Positions 15,504 through 24,075 of a stretch of DNA of 64,000 nucleotides are shown piece after piece. Both the position numbers and the translations under genes were made by a program. Location: assembly GCF_032051575.1 (NCBI RefSeq), contig NZ_DAMBYD010000012.1, forward strand, positions 1 to 64,000, given 5' to 3'. Every line of letters starts with the position of its first letter. The stretch's first letter is position 1. The notes under the pieces are model-generated. The model ran no database searches. It was not told where the DNA came from and was given only the letters and a program-made list of their open reading frames with translations. The stretch is from Aminipila sp032051575 (GTDB lineage: Bacteria; Bacillota; Clostridia; Peptostreptococcales; Anaerovoracaceae).

Positions 15504-16658
15504 CTAATTTTTCATTTGACCTTTTATATTAAACATCTTATCAAATTCATTCTTTATCTGATTTAAACGTACTTGATCTTCTTCACGTTGTTTTTTTGCA
15601 TTTTCTTGAATCTGCTTAGTCTCTTCAATACCAGAGACGATCGTTCTCCATGTTGTTTCAAGTGTTTCAATTTTAATTGAACTTCCTGAAGCCATCTGTG
15701 CGGTCATTTTAGACTGCATTGCTGTGTTTTGTGCATTCTTTATAAGCATTTCATTTGTCTTTTCATCTAAAGCAGCCATGGCTTCAGCCTGTATTCTCTG
15801 TCTCTTCAATAAAATAGCTTGTGATAAAGCCTGCTTAAATATTGGCAGTGTAATAATAAATGCTGAATTGATCTTACGAACAAGATTCATGTTACTGAAT
15901 TCCATTGTCTTTATCATAGGAATTGACTGAAGTGCAACATTCTCAGCGATTCTTAAATCCTGTGTTCGCTGTTCAAGCATCATTTGAGCCTGTTCTAAAG
16001 TCGTTAATTCAAACTGGATTGAATTGTCACCAGTTTCTTGTAACTGTTGTTTTCTTTCAGTAATGAATGCTTCAATTTCTTTTATTCCCTGTTCCCCTGC
16101 TAAAATATATTTTACTAATTGATGATAATAATTTACATTTGTTTGGAACATATCTTCTAACTTTCTATTAGATTGCTTTATCTCAGATTCATATTGTTTA
16201 AGTTTAACATAAATCTTATCAACTTCCCCCCCCATAGTATGATATTTGTCTAAAATCTTATCTAATTGTTTTTTTAAATTGCCAAATAATTTACTAAACA
16301 GTTTAGGATTGTCCTTTATTTCTTCTATATCGAACTTGTCCATAATTTTGCCTAACAGCACCAGCATTTCTCCAGATTCATTGATTTGACTCATATTCAT
16401 GCTATTAAGAATAACATCTGAGCATCGTGAAATATCCTCTGCAGCATCAGCCCCAAAGGTCACAATTGTCTCACCTTCATAAACATTAATAGTACTTACT
16501 AATGTATCAACTTCCTGCGAATCTACCAATTCTTGAGTTAGTCTTTCTCTATCTGCCTGTATATTATAACTCTCAACTACTTCAATTTCATTTTGTGGAA
16601 TATCTTGTACTACATCTGTTGTTTGTGTTGCATTTGGACTTTTCAAATTAATCCCCAT
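15504..16658 (-). CDS. TelA-family toxic anion resistance protein (YceH-like)
   Basis: The start is taken at ATG 16658, because AGGAGAGGAAGG lies directly upstream; an earlier in-frame ATG at 16700 sits inside the previous gene and has no such site. The 384-residue product is mostly long amphipathic helices rich in Gln, Glu and Lys. Segments such as MVLLGKIMDKFDIEEI-like and SAFIITLPIFKQALSQAILLKRQR are characteristic of the TelA/YceH (toxic anion resistance) family. It has no membrane segment. In Ter systems TelA-like proteins accompany TerD and are thought to act at the membrane. It lies 4 bp after yceG. Confidence 0.88.
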   Translation of the reverse strand: MGINLKSPNATQTTDVVQDIPQNEIEVVESYNIQADRERLTQELVDSQEVDTLVSTINVYEGETIVTFGADAAEDISRCSDVILNSMNMSQINESGEMLVLLGKIMDKFDIEEIKDNPKLFSKLFGNLKKQLDKILDKYHTMGGEVDKIYVKLKQYESEIKQSNRKLEDMFQTNVNYYHQLVKYILAGEQGIKEIEAFITERKQQLQETGDNSIQFELTTLEQAQMMLEQRTQDLRIAENVALQSIPMIKTMEFSNMNLVRKINSAFIITLPIFKQALSQAILLKRQRIQAEAMAALDEKTNEMLIKNAQNTAMQSKMTAQMASGSSIKIETLETTWRTIVSGIEETKQIQENAKKQREEDQVRLNQIKNEFDKMFNIKGQMKN

Positions 16659-16662
16659 CTCA

Positions 16663-19005
16663 TTACCTTCCTCTCCTAAATAATTTGCTTGCAAAGCCAT
16701 CTCGTTTTCTTTTTAAATATTCAAAATTAGGAATTTGCAAATCATACATGTATTCTCCAACTTGATGCTCAACAAACATTGGCCGAGTGTAAAACCTTTC
16801 AATGCTTGTATATCCAGTTGGTACAAACATTGCTATATCAAAGCCTATCATGTTAAGATAAGCCAACAATATACCATCCTCTTGGGAACAATTACTTTCC
16901 TGGGTATGAATAACCAATACCTTCGGAATGCCTTTAGTAAAATCATACTTTTGAATTAATCTTAAAAGCTTCATATCCATATTAAGTACAGTCGACACTA
17001 TAAGGTTTTCTATCCCATTTGTTCCTGTCCCTGCGATAATTTTGCTATCTAACATTTCTTGTAGTTTTTGTAGCATATAATCCTGCATTGATTCCCTAAT
17101 AAATGCAAATGGATATGTTGTATGATTTTTGATTTTATTAATTTCTAATTTTCCATGCTGTAAAAACATATAGGACTTGTCTTTAAATGAATTTGGGATA
17201 GTATTAGCATATGGAAATTCTTTAATTATAAATACATCATCCGAAACCAGTTCACACATTTTTTCCCAATATTCATCAACGCTCCCTTGCACACCTGAAA
17301 CTTTCGAAAAAATTGTGGGCACCATTACCTTATCATCAAAAACTTCAAAATTTGGTCTATATTTAGCTTCTTGGTTCCACAAAATTGCGATTTCTTCATA
17401 TATAATCTGCAGGGGGATTGGTACAGCTCCCTTAAACTGCTGATTTTTATAGACACCAGTATCTTGATACATTATAGTATTTAAATCCTGCTCTGCGTGA
17501 TAAGCTACTGTTCCAAACTGAATATTATTTAAATCATCAGGAAACTTTTTTCTTTGCAAAGTATTTTCGTAATTTTGGGCATAAAAAAGACTATTTTTAA
17601 TACCCTGCACTTGATTTGATTCAGGATTAATTATGATAATATCAATTGGGAGTTGTGATATTAAGTTAAAAAAGAGTTCTTGATTATTCCCCTTAACTTC
17701 TCCATAAAACAAAAACACTGACCCTTTTTCCTGCTGACTTGATAGTTTTTGTGCATAACGATTCAACCAACAAATTAGAACTACCGTTATATTTAGTAAT
17801 TTTTGAATAGGCATATCCAACAATTCTTTCATCGTCAGTATAAATGCATTCTGACAATATGTCTCAAATTTTCGATTAGGACAATGTACCTGCATTACCA
17901 TATCATTAATCAGTGCTTTAGTAGAATTATAATTCTTCCTGCCTATGCTATTTATTTCTTCGTATGTAGGTTGTGGAATATTTTCTTCAACAATAATTAA
18001 AACATTACCACAGCTTTCCATTTTAATTTTCCATTTGAGTAAGTCTGCATAATAAGTCGTTGTATCTTCAACTCCATATATACCTGCATACAGACTATAA
18101 AAAAATCTCGTATCATTCCCTCTTTGACCTTGTAAGCACAATGCGTCTTTGAATGGATCCCCTTGTATCCAAGTATTTGTATTAATTAGCTTCTCTGGTT
18201 TAAATTGCTTTAATTCAGGTTCAACCACTTTATTGGCAAGCTGCTTCCGCAGTTCAAGAATTGAATAATCTTGTGGGAAAACGCTACCCTCCACATTTAT
18301 AAGTTGTGAATATGAAGAAGCAGCATCTATTTCCAGATATTTATCATCTCCACAATATTCCAATAATAAAATATCACATCCTGATTTAGATAAAATTGTC
18401 ATTATTTTCAATTCATATTCATTTAAATATCCTTCGAACAATATTTTAGGTAAATCAAAATTTCCTAACTCCTGCAAAATTGGTTCAAACTTATAATACA
18501 ACCAGCACATAAATTTTATATAGGCATTTTTCTGCATATTTTCAGTCTTGCCTTCTCTGGCCATTTCTATAAATATGTCATAAAAGCAGTTTGCAATTAA
18601 AGTCCGCTGTACCTCTTTAATTCTTGGCAGCCATTTTTTTAATGATGAAATAAAAAAATTTGGATTCAATTGAAACTTCCTTCCCATTATTTCATCAAAA
18701 TAACCCAATTGCTTTTCATCAGGATTACCAATTTTCTCACTAATACAAACCCCCGCTTTACGCGTAATTTCAATATACTTACAAATAACATTATGTATTT
18801 CATCATTGTATTTAGTTAGACGACAAAAATACACCCCGTTACTACTACGTCCAGAATAGGGAACAAAATAGTCTTCAAAAGTATTTAACTTTATTCGTTC
18901 AAACATATTACCAACCCTATCATAATTTTTGTTAAGCAGATAACCACAGGCACAGCTTACAATTCTCTCAAATAATGTGTCCAATTGACACATTATCCCC
19001 TTCAT
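16663..19005 (-). CDS. yceG: YceG-like Ter-associated protein with two copies of a YceG domain
   Basis: This 780-residue cytoplasmic protein resembles YceG, the protein encoded beside terD and yceH in B. subtilis, but it is longer. Two internal regions look related: one around LPKILFEGYLNEYELK followed by SGCDILLLEY, the other around SVFLFYGEVKGNNQELFF followed by PIDIIIINPESNQ. The latter continues into LNNIQFGTVAYHAEQDLNT. The C-terminal third contains AGTGTNGIENLIVSTVLNMD and KVLVIHTQESNCSQEDGILL. No catalytic motif is clear. The start is uncertain: ATG 19005 lacks a good binding site, and ATG 18993 has GAAGGGG only three bases away. Its biochemical role is unknown. Confidence 0.8.
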   Translation of the reverse strand: MKGIMCQLDTLFERIVSCACGYLLNKNYDRVGNMFERIKLNTFEDYFVPYSGRSSNGVYFCRLTKYNDEIHNVICKYIEITRKAGVCISEKIGNPDEKQLGYFDEIMGRKFQLNPNFFISSLKKWLPRIKEVQRTLIANCFYDIFIEMAREGKTENMQKNAYIKFMCWLYYKFEPILQELGNFDLPKILFEGYLNEYELKIMTILSKSGCDILLLEYCGDDKYLEIDAASSYSQLINVEGSVFPQDYSILELRKQLANKVVEPELKQFKPEKLINTNTWIQGDPFKDALCLQGQRGNDTRFFYSLYAGIYGVEDTTTYYADLLKWKIKMESCGNVLIIVEENIPQPTYEEINSIGRKNYNSTKALINDMVMQVHCPNRKFETYCQNAFILTMKELLDMPIQKLLNITVVLICWLNRYAQKLSSQQEKGSVFLFYGEVKGNNQELFFNLISQLPIDIIIINPESNQVQGIKNSLFYAQNYENTLQRKKFPDDLNNIQFGTVAYHAEQDLNTIMYQDTGVYKNQQFKGAVPIPLQIIYEEIAILWNQEAKYRPNFEVFDDKVMVPTIFSKVSGVQGSVDEYWEKMCELVSDDVFIIKEFPYANTIPNSFKDKSYMFLQHGKLEINKIKNHTTYPFAFIRESMQDYMLQKLQEMLDSKIIAGTGTNGIENLIVSTVLNMDMKLLRLIQKYDFTKGIPKVLVIHTQESNCSQEDGILLAYLNMIGFDIAMFVPTGYTSIERFYTRPMFVEHQVGEYMYDLQIPNFEYLKRKRDGFASKLFRRGR

Positions 19006-19125
19006 TTATTTAAAATCATACTACATGTATCATACTTTTTCAACAAATTAACTATTTTTTATTAAATTGTAAGAACTATAATTTGTTGCTATTTGTAAAA
19101 TGGCTATTTAAAATAACATTTTAAT

Positions 19126-20520
19126 TTAAAGAAATCCTCTTAAAAAAGTGGCTGCTGTCTCATAATCAACAGCCAAATTCAAATTTTGTCCATCATCAAA
19201 TCCAGCAGTTACAATTCCTACTAACTGACCATGCAAATTTAGCAAGGCTCCACCTGAACTACCATGAGAAATAGGTGCAGTAAACTGTATCATTGAGCGT
19301 TGATCAAACTCTCTAAATCCTGCAATAATTCCATCTGATACAGTATTAAATAAGCCTAGCGGACTTCCGATAGCAACAACTTTTTGCCCTCTAACCAATT
19401 TATTTCCAGAATATAAGGGAATAGGTTTTCTGTTTACTGGCTCTATTCTCAATAATGCCAAATCATTTGACGAGTGATATTTTATCAGTTCAGTGGTATA
19501 GCGGATCTGCTCTTCTTCTTCTAATCTAATGGCAAACTCAGATCCACCTGCAATAACATGAAAATTTGTTAAAATGTACCCATTATTATTAATTAGAACC
19601 CCTGACCCTGATGCAAATGGATTTTTATTCTCATCTAATACTGTTATCAGTACGACTGATGAGGCCATTTGAGCCAGTTCCTCATATTCCAAGCTTTTTT
19701 CAGTCTCCTGCATTTGACTGCCAGATATTGCTCTAGTTGCACAAACTTCATTGTTATTTTTCTCTATATGCATATTTCTATGGAACTTTGACAGTATTTG
19801 TTCCTTATTATAAATAGGAATTTTTGTGTTAATTTCTTCATTTTCATTTAAAAGTTGAGCTCCAAATGTTATATTATCTAATTTTATATCTAGTTGTTTA
19901 AATGGGTTAATACAATAAACATCGCAGCCACACAAAGCTAATAATTTTAAAAAAAGGAATTCATTTGTTCTAATAGGCCCTACATACACAAATTTAGGAA
20001 ACCTTGATAGTGTTTTGGTCGTAGAAAATATTCTAGGGAAATAAAGGTCTATCCAATTAAACATTATCACTACAAAATTTCTCAATTTAACTATTGTACT
20101 CATTTCTTGAAAAAATTCTTCTGTTATTTGTAAAAAAGCTTGTTTATAAGTTATATCCCATAAATTGTTTTCAAAATTAAAAGGAAATTTCATTTCAAAA
20201 TATGAATCCTTATCCTTTGTATTTACCCATTCATTATATAACGACAAATAAACTTCTTTTTTGTCTGCTTCAATAAAGCTGTCCAATCTATCAGTCCTAT
20301 AATACCCCTGACTTTTTTTCTCTTCATAATCCGTTAATTCCAAATCTGCATCCTTTATCGCCTTCATCAGTTTTGTCACATCGTTTGTACCATTTTGGAT
20401 AACATAAACTGTGTCTTTCTCCATGTTATTGCATCTATTACAACAATTTTTAAATTCATCTAATGATTCGATTCTTTTATTATTTAAATTAATTTTTAAT
20501 TCCAAATTAATTGCCTCCAT
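19126..20520 (-). CDS. Fusion of a YceG-like domain with a trypsin-like (HtrA-type) serine protease
   Basis: This 464-residue protein has no signal peptide. The N-terminal half (about residues 140-235) carries FPKFVYVGPIRTNEFLFLK, LCGCDVYCINP and LDNITFGAQLLNENEEINT, which parallel both domain copies of the adjacent YceG. The C-terminal half (about 285-464) is an S1-type protease with His321 in LTNFHVIAGG, Asp353 in SSNDLALLRIE and Ser422 in GSSGGALLN, so the triad is intact. No PDZ domain follows. It is the first gene of the minus-strand Ter operon. A cytoplasmic protease recruited through the YceG-like domain is a reasonable inference. Confidence 0.85.
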   Translation of the reverse strand: MEAINLELKINLNNKRIESLDEFKNCCNRCNNMEKDTVYVIQNGTNDVTKLMKAIKDADLELTDYEEKKSQGYYRTDRLDSFIEADKKEVYLSLYNEWVNTKDKDSYFEMKFPFNFENNLWDITYKQAFLQITEEFFQEMSTIVKLRNFVVIMFNWIDLYFPRIFSTTKTLSRFPKFVYVGPIRTNEFLFLKLLALCGCDVYCINPFKQLDIKLDNITFGAQLLNENEEINTKIPIYNKEQILSKFHRNMHIEKNNNEVCATRAISGSQMQETEKSLEYEELAQMASSVVLITVLDENKNPFASGSGVLINNNGYILTNFHVIAGGSEFAIRLEEEEQIRYTTELIKYHSSNDLALLRIEPVNRKPIPLYSGNKLVRGQKVVAIGSPLGLFNTVSDGIIAGFREFDQRSMIQFTAPISHGSSGGALLNLHGQLVGIVTAGFDDGQNLNLAVDYETAATFLRGFL

Positions 20521-20538
20521 ATTATCCCAATATTTTAC

Positions 20539-20544
20539 ATTATA
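20539..20544 (-). promoter_or_regulatory. Possible minus-10 element of the minus-strand Ter operon
   Basis: TATAAT lies on the minus strand about 20 bp ahead of the protease gene. No good minus-35 hexamer is found 16-18 bp upstream, so expression may need an activator or another sigma factor. Confidence 0.35.
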
Positions 20545-20605
20545 CTATATATTTCACTTATAAACTAGAATATTTTTTATATTTTTATGACGATTATTGG
20601 ATAAA

Positions 20606-20634
20606 TTTACAATACTAATTATTAGTGTTATAAT
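20606..20634 (+). promoter_or_regulatory. Promoter of the plus-strand Ter operon with a palindrome in the spacer
   Basis: TTTACA (20606-20611) and TATAAT (20629-20634) are 17 bp apart. The spacer contains the perfect palindrome ACTAATTATTAGT at 20614-20626, placed where a repressor would block RNA polymerase. The predicted transcript begins about 25 nt before the CitE-like ATG. Confidence 0.75.
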
Positions 20635-20665
20635 CAATTTATATATCAAAATAAGGAGATATTTT

Positions 20666-21670
20666 ATGGACAATCAATATTCTTTAATTAGAAATTTAAT
20701 TTCTGGTGTTGATTCAGTAATAATTGAAGCCCATTCTGTTGGAGCACTTTTATATACACCTGCAACTAATAAATTTATCTATGAAAAGCTTTTAAGCGGA
20801 ACATTGGGAAATAAATTTTCTCTCGCTCTATGCCTAGAAGATTCCATAGATGATTCCGCAGTTGAAATCGGAGAAAAAAATATAATTGACCTTTTTTCAA
20901 AACTGTATAGCAGATATACTTCTTTGCCATATTTACCCCAGTTATTTATTAGAGTCAGAGACCCTAGACAAATATCTAAGCTCTACTTGGCACTTGGAGA
21001 AACTGCTCACTTATTAAAAGGATTTATTCTCCCAAAATTTTCGCTGTTAAATGCAGTTTCATATATCACACAGATTATTAATATTAATCAACTATCTACA
21101 ACACCAATATATATGTTACCCATATTAGAAGCTGTAGATATCGTTCCATTATCTACCCGAGCCAGTTTATTACAATCAATTCATGAACTTCTATTACAGA
21201 ATAAGCCCTATGTCTTAAATGTAAGGGTTGGTGGAAATGATTTATGCCATACCTTTGGAGTAAGAAGAAATGCAAATGAAAATATTTATAACATTAGACC
21301 TGTTGCAAGTATATTAAGTGATATAGTTACCACTTTCTGTAAAGATTTTGTGATTTCAGGACCGGTTTGGGAGTATTTCGCAGATGAAAACGATAATTGG
21401 AAAACTGGCTTAGAAGCTGAAATGCGCTTGGATCTATTAAATGGATTTATTGGAAAAACAGTAATTCATCCAAATCAAATACCTATAGTTAATAACTGTT
21501 TAAGAGTTAATCAGCATGATTTAGATGATGCTATGAAAATTTTGACTTTTGAAAATCCATTGCTTCAAGTGGTAAAAAGTTCAGCGGGTACTCGAATGAA
21601 TGAAATTAAAACACATACAAATTGGGCAAAAAAACAGTTATTATTAGCTTACATACATGGGGTGAAGTAG
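20666..21670 (+). CDS. CitE-like HpcH/HpaI aldolase/lyase of the Ter biosynthetic module
   Basis: The start is ATG 20666, behind AAGGAGATATTTT; an in-frame upstream ATG (20597) precedes the promoter and is rejected. The 334-residue protein has the CitE/HpcH TIM-barrel motifs: LEDSIDDSAVE (acidic metal site), FIRVRDPRQ, LPILEAVDIV, NVRVGGNDLCHTFGVRR and GKTVIHPNQIPIVN. Such enzymes cleave or condense acyl-CoA-like or keto-acid substrates. CitE-like proteins recur with TRSP phosphoribosyltransferases in Ter neighbourhoods, where they are proposed to help make a nucleoside-like compound. It is the first gene of a three-gene plus-strand operon. Confidence 0.9.
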   Translation: MDNQYSLIRNLISGVDSVIIEAHSVGALLYTPATNKFIYEKLLSGTLGNKFSLALCLEDSIDDSAVEIGEKNIIDLFSKLYSRYTSLPYLPQLFIRVRDPRQISKLYLALGETAHLLKGFILPKFSLLNAVSYITQIININQLSTTPIYMLPILEAVDIVPLSTRASLLQSIHELLLQNKPYVLNVRVGGNDLCHTFGVRRNANENIYNIRPVASILSDIVTTFCKDFVISGPVWEYFADENDNWKTGLEAEMRLDLLNGFIGKTVIHPNQIPIVNNCLRVNQHDLDDAMKILTFENPLLQVVKSSAGTRMNEIKTHTNWAKKQLLLAYIHGVK

Positions 21671-21674
21671 ATAC

Positions 21675-22820
21675 ATGAATTATTTAGAGAAAGATATAAT
21701 TGCAATTGCAAAACGTGACAATAATAATAAAAGGAAATTTCTATTAGTGGATTCATTACAAGGTAAACACATTCCTGTTTCGCCAGAAAAAACGTTTGAA
21801 TTAATCAAACATCTTTCTGATAAAGTATTTTCTTCTTATAATACTAAAAATTTACTAGTGATTGGTTTTGCTGAAACAGCTACTGCAATTGGTGCTCTTT
21901 TAGCTTCTTATGCTCCCTTTAATGTAAATTATATACATACTACAAGAGAAATTGTGGAGGATTCCGATTATGTTTTTTTCTCTGAAGAGCACAGCCATGC
22001 TACAGAGCAAAAATTAGTTAAAAATTTGTTGGACAAGTACCTTTCTGAGGACACTCTAATAATTTTTGCAGAAGATGAGGTAACTACAGGTAAAACTATA
22101 GAAAACATAATATCAATATTGGATAGAACTTATCCTTTATTTCACTTGAGATTTGGCGTTGCTTCAATATTAAACGGAATGTCGATTGACAAAATAAATG
22201 AATTAAATAAGCGAAATATTAAATGTCATTTTATTCTACCTGTTCCTAAGTACAACTACGATAGTATTTTATGTAGCTATGAATATACCGATAATATAAA
22301 GATTCGCTGTTCTAAGATATTTAATATTCGTGAGCACTCAGACTTATCTTATTCCAGTTTGACTATTAATCATTATTGCGATACTAGGAAAGGGGTAAGT
22401 ATAAGGAATTATGTACAACAGTGTGACGTTTTTTCTTGTCAAATTGTCAATACTTTGAATTTATCAGATTTAACCAATAAAAGAATACTTATCATAGGTA
22501 CAGAAGAATTTATGTATGCCGGCTTACACTTTGGACATTATCTTGAAAAAGTCACCTCTGGTAATTCCGTGCTTTTTCATGCAACTACTCGAAGTCCAAT
22601 CCTGCCATGTACTCACAGTGACTACCCCATTAAATGTCGCTATGAGTTAACTAGTTTCTACGATGAATTGCGCACTACCTATATATATAATTTATCAACA
22701 TATGATTATGTCTATATTATTACAGATTCGCAAAAAGAAACAACAGGCCTTGCTTCTTTATGTGATGCACTTGTAAAAAACGATTGTAAGAATATCACAA
22801 AAATAGTATGGAAGTATTAG
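21675..22820 (+). CDS. Phosphoribosyltransferase with C-terminal TRSP domain
   Basis: This 381-residue cytoplasmic protein has an N-terminal type I phosphoribosyltransferase fold with LLVIGFAETATAIG and the PRPP-binding loop FAEDEVTTGKT (residues 131-141). A C-terminal domain begins near RILIIGTEEFMYAGLHFG and contains ATTRSPILP around residue 305, the TRSP signature that names the domain. These fusions are specific to Ter-linked biosynthetic operons and are thought to attach ribose-phosphate to a base-like precursor. It starts 4 bp after the CitE-like gene with GGTGAAG upstream and ends just before the StiP gene, so all three are cotranscribed. Confidence 0.93.
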   Translation: MNYLEKDIIAIAKRDNNNKRKFLLVDSLQGKHIPVSPEKTFELIKHLSDKVFSSYNTKNLLVIGFAETATAIGALLASYAPFNVNYIHTTREIVEDSDYVFFSEEHSHATEQKLVKNLLDKYLSEDTLIIFAEDEVTTGKTIENIISILDRTYPLFHLRFGVASILNGMSIDKINELNKRNIKCHFILPVPKYNYDSILCSYEYTDNIKIRCSKIFNIREHSDLSYSSLTINHYCDTRKGVSIRNYVQQCDVFSCQIVNTLNLSDLTNKRILIIGTEEFMYAGLHFGHYLEKVTSGNSVLFHATTRSPILPCTHSDYPIKCRYELTSFYDELRTTYIYNLSTYDYVYIITDSQKETTGLASLCDALVKNDCKNITKIVWKY

Positions 22821-22863
22821 TTTGAAAAATGCCGCAAGCGTCGGCGGCGGAATGGGGATTTAT

Positions 22864-23919
22864 ATGAAAAGTACATATTCAGAAAAAGATGTCATACTAT
22901 TATTGAAAGACATCTCTGGGCTAGTGGAACCACTTTCGACAGAACAAAGAGAAAATCAGATACAGAATGGCATTCATTATTGTGAAATGCTTCCTTTAGA
23001 ATATAAACCTTCAATTAAATATATGGAGGCCTATAAATTTTCACTAGATACCTTTGCCCAGCAAACCTCAGATGCTGTATGCCAAGTTTCCGAGAAAATC
23101 TATCATAATTTTAGGAATAATGAAATCGTATTGGTATCTTTGGCCAGAGCAGGTATTCCCATTGGAATTTTAATTAAACGTTATCTTGAACATAAATATC
23201 AAATATCCGTGTCTCACTATGCAGTCTCTATTATTAGGGATAAAGGTATTGATAAAAATGCTATTAATTATATTTTGTCAAAACATTCACCTAAGTCGTT
23301 TCAATTCGTAGATGGTTGGATTGGAAAAGGTGCTATTCAACGGGAATTGGATGCTACATTGAATGGTTATCCAGAAATATCAACAAAGCTAGCGGTATTG
23401 TCAGACCCCGCTAATATGACTGATTTATGTGGGACTCATGAGGATATTCTAATTCCAAGCTCGTGCTTAAATTGCACCATTTCTGGGTTACTTAGCCGAA
23501 CTTTTTTAAGAGATGATATAATATCAGAGAACGATTTTCATGGCGCTGCATTTTATTCAGAATTATTATCTGAAGATCTTTCTTATGAATTTATCGAAAA
23601 AATACAGCAATATTTTAATTACGATACTAAATTAGTGTGTACCATTCCAGCAGGACTATCAGGTCTTACCGAAGTAAAAAGTATTGCAGCGCATTTTTCT
23701 ATAGATAATATAAATCTAATAAAGCCTGGAATTGGAGAATCAACTAGGGTATTACTTAGACGAATGCCCTGGAAGTTACTATTGAACCCTGGCTTTCAAG
23801 ATGATCCTTTACTTAATCATCTAATTCGATTAGCGAACGAAAAGAATGTACCTATTGAAGAATATAATCTTCACAACTACAAAGCATGTGGAATCATAAA
23901 AAATATGGCCGACGCTTAA
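22864..23919 (+). CDS. StiP-family protein (PRTase-like fold) of the Ter module
   Basis: The protein matches the family annotated as cysteine protease StiP, often described as a phosphoribosyltransferase-like protein in Ter operons. MKSTYSEKDVILLLK opens the family region. SLARAGIPIGILIKRY resembles a PRTase segment, and PSSCLNCTISGLLSRTF carries the conserved Cys. The C-terminal GLTEVKSIAAHF, KPGIGESTRVLLRR and LRRMPWKLLL are also typical. I chose ATG 22864, with GGGG six bases ahead, because homology begins there. A TTG at 22822, directly after the previous stop and behind GGAAG, would add 14 residues. Actual activity (protease or transferase) is unresolved. Confidence 0.85.
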   Translation: MKSTYSEKDVILLLKDISGLVEPLSTEQRENQIQNGIHYCEMLPLEYKPSIKYMEAYKFSLDTFAQQTSDAVCQVSEKIYHNFRNNEIVLVSLARAGIPIGILIKRYLEHKYQISVSHYAVSIIRDKGIDKNAINYILSKHSPKSFQFVDGWIGKGAIQRELDATLNGYPEISTKLAVLSDPANMTDLCGTHEDILIPSSCLNCTISGLLSRTFLRDDIISENDFHGAAFYSELLSEDLSYEFIEKIQQYFNYDTKLVCTIPAGLSGLTEVKSIAAHFSIDNINLIKPGIGESTRVLLRRMPWKLLLNPGFQDDPLLNHLIRLANEKNVPIEEYNLHNYKACGIIKNMADA

Positions 23920-23972
23920 TGAAAGTCCTCCTTTCTTTCGTCAATCACAACCTCCGCTACAACAACAACCAA

Positions 23973-24005
23973 GGGCTGTCTCAAAATAACTAATTGAGAC
24001 AGCCC
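23973..24005 (+). terminator. Terminator of the plus-strand Ter operon
   Basis: GGGCTGTCTC and GAGACAGCCC form a perfect 10-bp stem with a 13-nt loop, followed by TATTATAATTT. It lies between the convergent StiP and chemoreceptor genes, just inside the right 38-bp repeat. Confidence 0.8.
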
Positions 24006-24075
24006 TATTATAATTTAATATTGATTAAGTTTTAATATACTCTCTTATATCTTAACAAAATTATATATTAGAATC

